A stretch of 64,000 bases of DNA from Pseudomonas sp. LBUM920 (GTDB taxonomy: Bacteria > Pseudomonadota > Gammaproteobacteria > Pseudomonadales > Pseudomonadaceae): positions 4,383,501 to 4,447,500 of the forward strand of contig NZ_CP027762.1 in assembly GCF_003852315.1 (NCBI RefSeq), written 5' to 3'. This document shows, one piece after another, positions 63,196 to 64,000 of the stretch. The notes beneath the pieces are model-generated. The model was not told where the DNA came from and made no database searches. It saw only the letters and a program-made list of their open reading frames with translations. How positions within the stretch are numbered: position 1 is the first letter of the stretch; each line of letters starts with the position of its first letter. The position numbers and the translations under genes were made by a program.

Positions 63196-63801
63196 ATGCG
63201 AATCAGAGAAATGGCCCTCATCACCGCCGCCGCGTTGCTGCTCACCGCGTGCAGCGACAGCCCATCGGACGCCGACATTCAAGCCGCGCTGCAACCCAGG
63301 CTGGAAGGGGCTTCCTGCGTAAAGGCGGCGATGTTCAACAGCTTCCCGGTGACCTTGAGTGACAGCGTCATGAGCGGCACCTCCAGCGCCAACCAGCCGG
63401 CCTTCGATGCACTGACCAACGCCGGCCTGCTGGCCAAAAGCGACAAAACCTACACCCTCACCGACGCCGGCCGCGCCGCCTACGTGCAGCAGGAATCCGG
63501 GTTCTGCTACGCCCAGGGCTATGAAATCGCCAAGGTCCAGAACATTGCCGCCAACACCAACCCCATGGGCGCCGCCGTGGACAAATCCTGGGTGGTGACC
63601 GTCGACATTCGCCAGAAAACCATCGCCAACTGGGCCAACACCCCGGCGATTGAAAAACTGGCCCGCAACCCGGAAAACCTCTCCGAAGCGCCAAAGACCT
63701 ACCACGTGGTGGTCGGGCGCTTGAAGGGCGAGCAAACGCTGAAGCTGATCGACCCACGGTTTTCGATCATGCGTGGGGTTGGGGTGAACCAGGCGTTCTA
63801 A
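63196..63801 (+). CDS. Predicted lipoprotein of unknown function
   Basis: A 201-residue protein with a lipoprotein signal: MRIREMALITAAALLLTAC with the lipobox LLTAC, Cys19 being the lipidated residue. The next residues are Ser-Asp, a Pseudomonas-permissible inner/outer membrane sorting context. The body resembles a helix-strand domain with a winged-helix-like stretch (FDALTNAGLLAKSDKTYTLTDAGRAAYV). AAGGATAAAACG precedes the ATG. Longer in-frame starts upstream run antisense through the nucleotidyltransferase gene and are not credible. Confidence 0.82.
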   Translation: MRIREMALITAAALLLTACSDSPSDADIQAALQPRLEGASCVKAAMFNSFPVTLSDSVMSGTSSANQPAFDALTNAGLLAKSDKTYTLTDAGRAAYVQQESGFCYAQGYEIAKVQNIAANTNPMGAAVDKSWVVTVDIRQKTIANWANTPAIEKLARNPENLSEAPKTYHVVVGRLKGEQTLKLIDPRFSIMRGVGVNQAF

Positions 63802-63829
63802 CCCGGCGCGGTGGTGGCAAGCAGGCTTG

Positions 63830-64000
63830 TTGTGGGTTGAAGGCCTGCTGTGGCTTGAAAGCTAGTTGTGACTTGAAGGCCTTTTGTGGCTTGAAGGCTA
63901 GTTGTGGCTTGAAGGCCTGTTGTGGATTGAAGACTTGCGGTGGCTGAAGGCCTGTTGTGGCTTGAAGACTTGTTGTGGCTTGAAAGCCTGTTGTGGATTG
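63830..64000. repeat. 18-bp minisatellite, at least nine copies, open at the window end
   Basis: Units of 18 bases close to TTGTGGCTTGAAGGCCTG repeat from 63830 to the last base; one unit has lost a base (CGGTGGCTGAAGGCCTG). Units differ at a few set positions (CTTGAA/ATTGAA, GGCCTG/GACTTG/GCTAG). The array continues beyond the window. Confidence 0.9.

Overview
The window is chromosomal DNA of a fluorescent-group Pseudomonas. Three things support this. The block metZ-purF-cvpA-SPOR-folC-accD-trpF-truA-fimV-usg-asd-leuB-leuD-leuC is the order I know from Pseudomonas chromosomes (P. aeruginosa PA3107-PA3121). The DNA is GC-rich. The intergenic gaps are full of REP/REPIN palindromes with the Pseudomonas core GTGGGAGC..GGCTTGC. 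No rRNA, IS element, integrase or CRISPR array was seen.

Layout. 1-7.9 kb: a partial DUF969 membrane protein, a GNAT acetyltransferase, and an amino-sugar-like catabolic unit (ROK repressor, divergent APC permease, ROK kinase, SIS-domain isomerase/deaminase), then an MFS exporter. 7.9-11.4 kb: a low-GC O-acyltransferase, a PuuB-like oxidase and four tRNA genes (Val-GAC, Asp x2, Val-UAC). 11.4-30 kb, nearly all on the minus strand: an SDR enzyme and the conserved housekeeping block for Met, purine, folate, fatty acid, Trp, Asp-family and Leu synthesis plus FimV. 30-34.4 kb: a LysR regulator and a PAS5-GGDEF-EAL protein. 34.4-38 kb: a three-gene unit of unrecognised proteins, two of which carry a papain/calpain-like Cys-His signature. 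It lies behind a sequence matching the HrpL (type III secretion) promoter consensus. This is the best candidate here for an undescribed system.

38-48 kb: dusC, thioesterase, hydrolase, TetR, a stand-alone AID/APOBEC-like deaminase, a duplicated tRNA-Glu/tRNA-Ala operon beside gltX, uvrB and an aromatic aminotransferase. 48-52 kb: a PtrR-like regulator and Sad-like succinate-semialdehyde dehydrogenase. The 3' end of the latter has been copied six more times together with a REPIN, giving a 1.26-kb tandem array. 52-55.4 kb: a three-gene operon of a small helical protein, a KaiC-like double ATPase lacking the clock phosphosites, and a soluble histidine kinase. 55.5-58.6 kb: a cobalamin riboswitch ahead of a BtuF/C/D-like importer. 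58.6-64 kb: a REPIN cluster, a dispersed long repeat, a GNAT gene broken by an 11-bp tandem duplication, small hypothetical proteins, an esterase, TspO, a nucleotidyltransferase, a lipoprotein and an 18-bp minisatellite that runs off the window end.

The core block is ordinary. The accessory interest lies at 34.4-38 kb, 41.2 kb, 50.6-51.9 kb, 52.4-55.4 kb and 59.5-60 kb. All homology statements come from reading motifs by eye; no database search was run.
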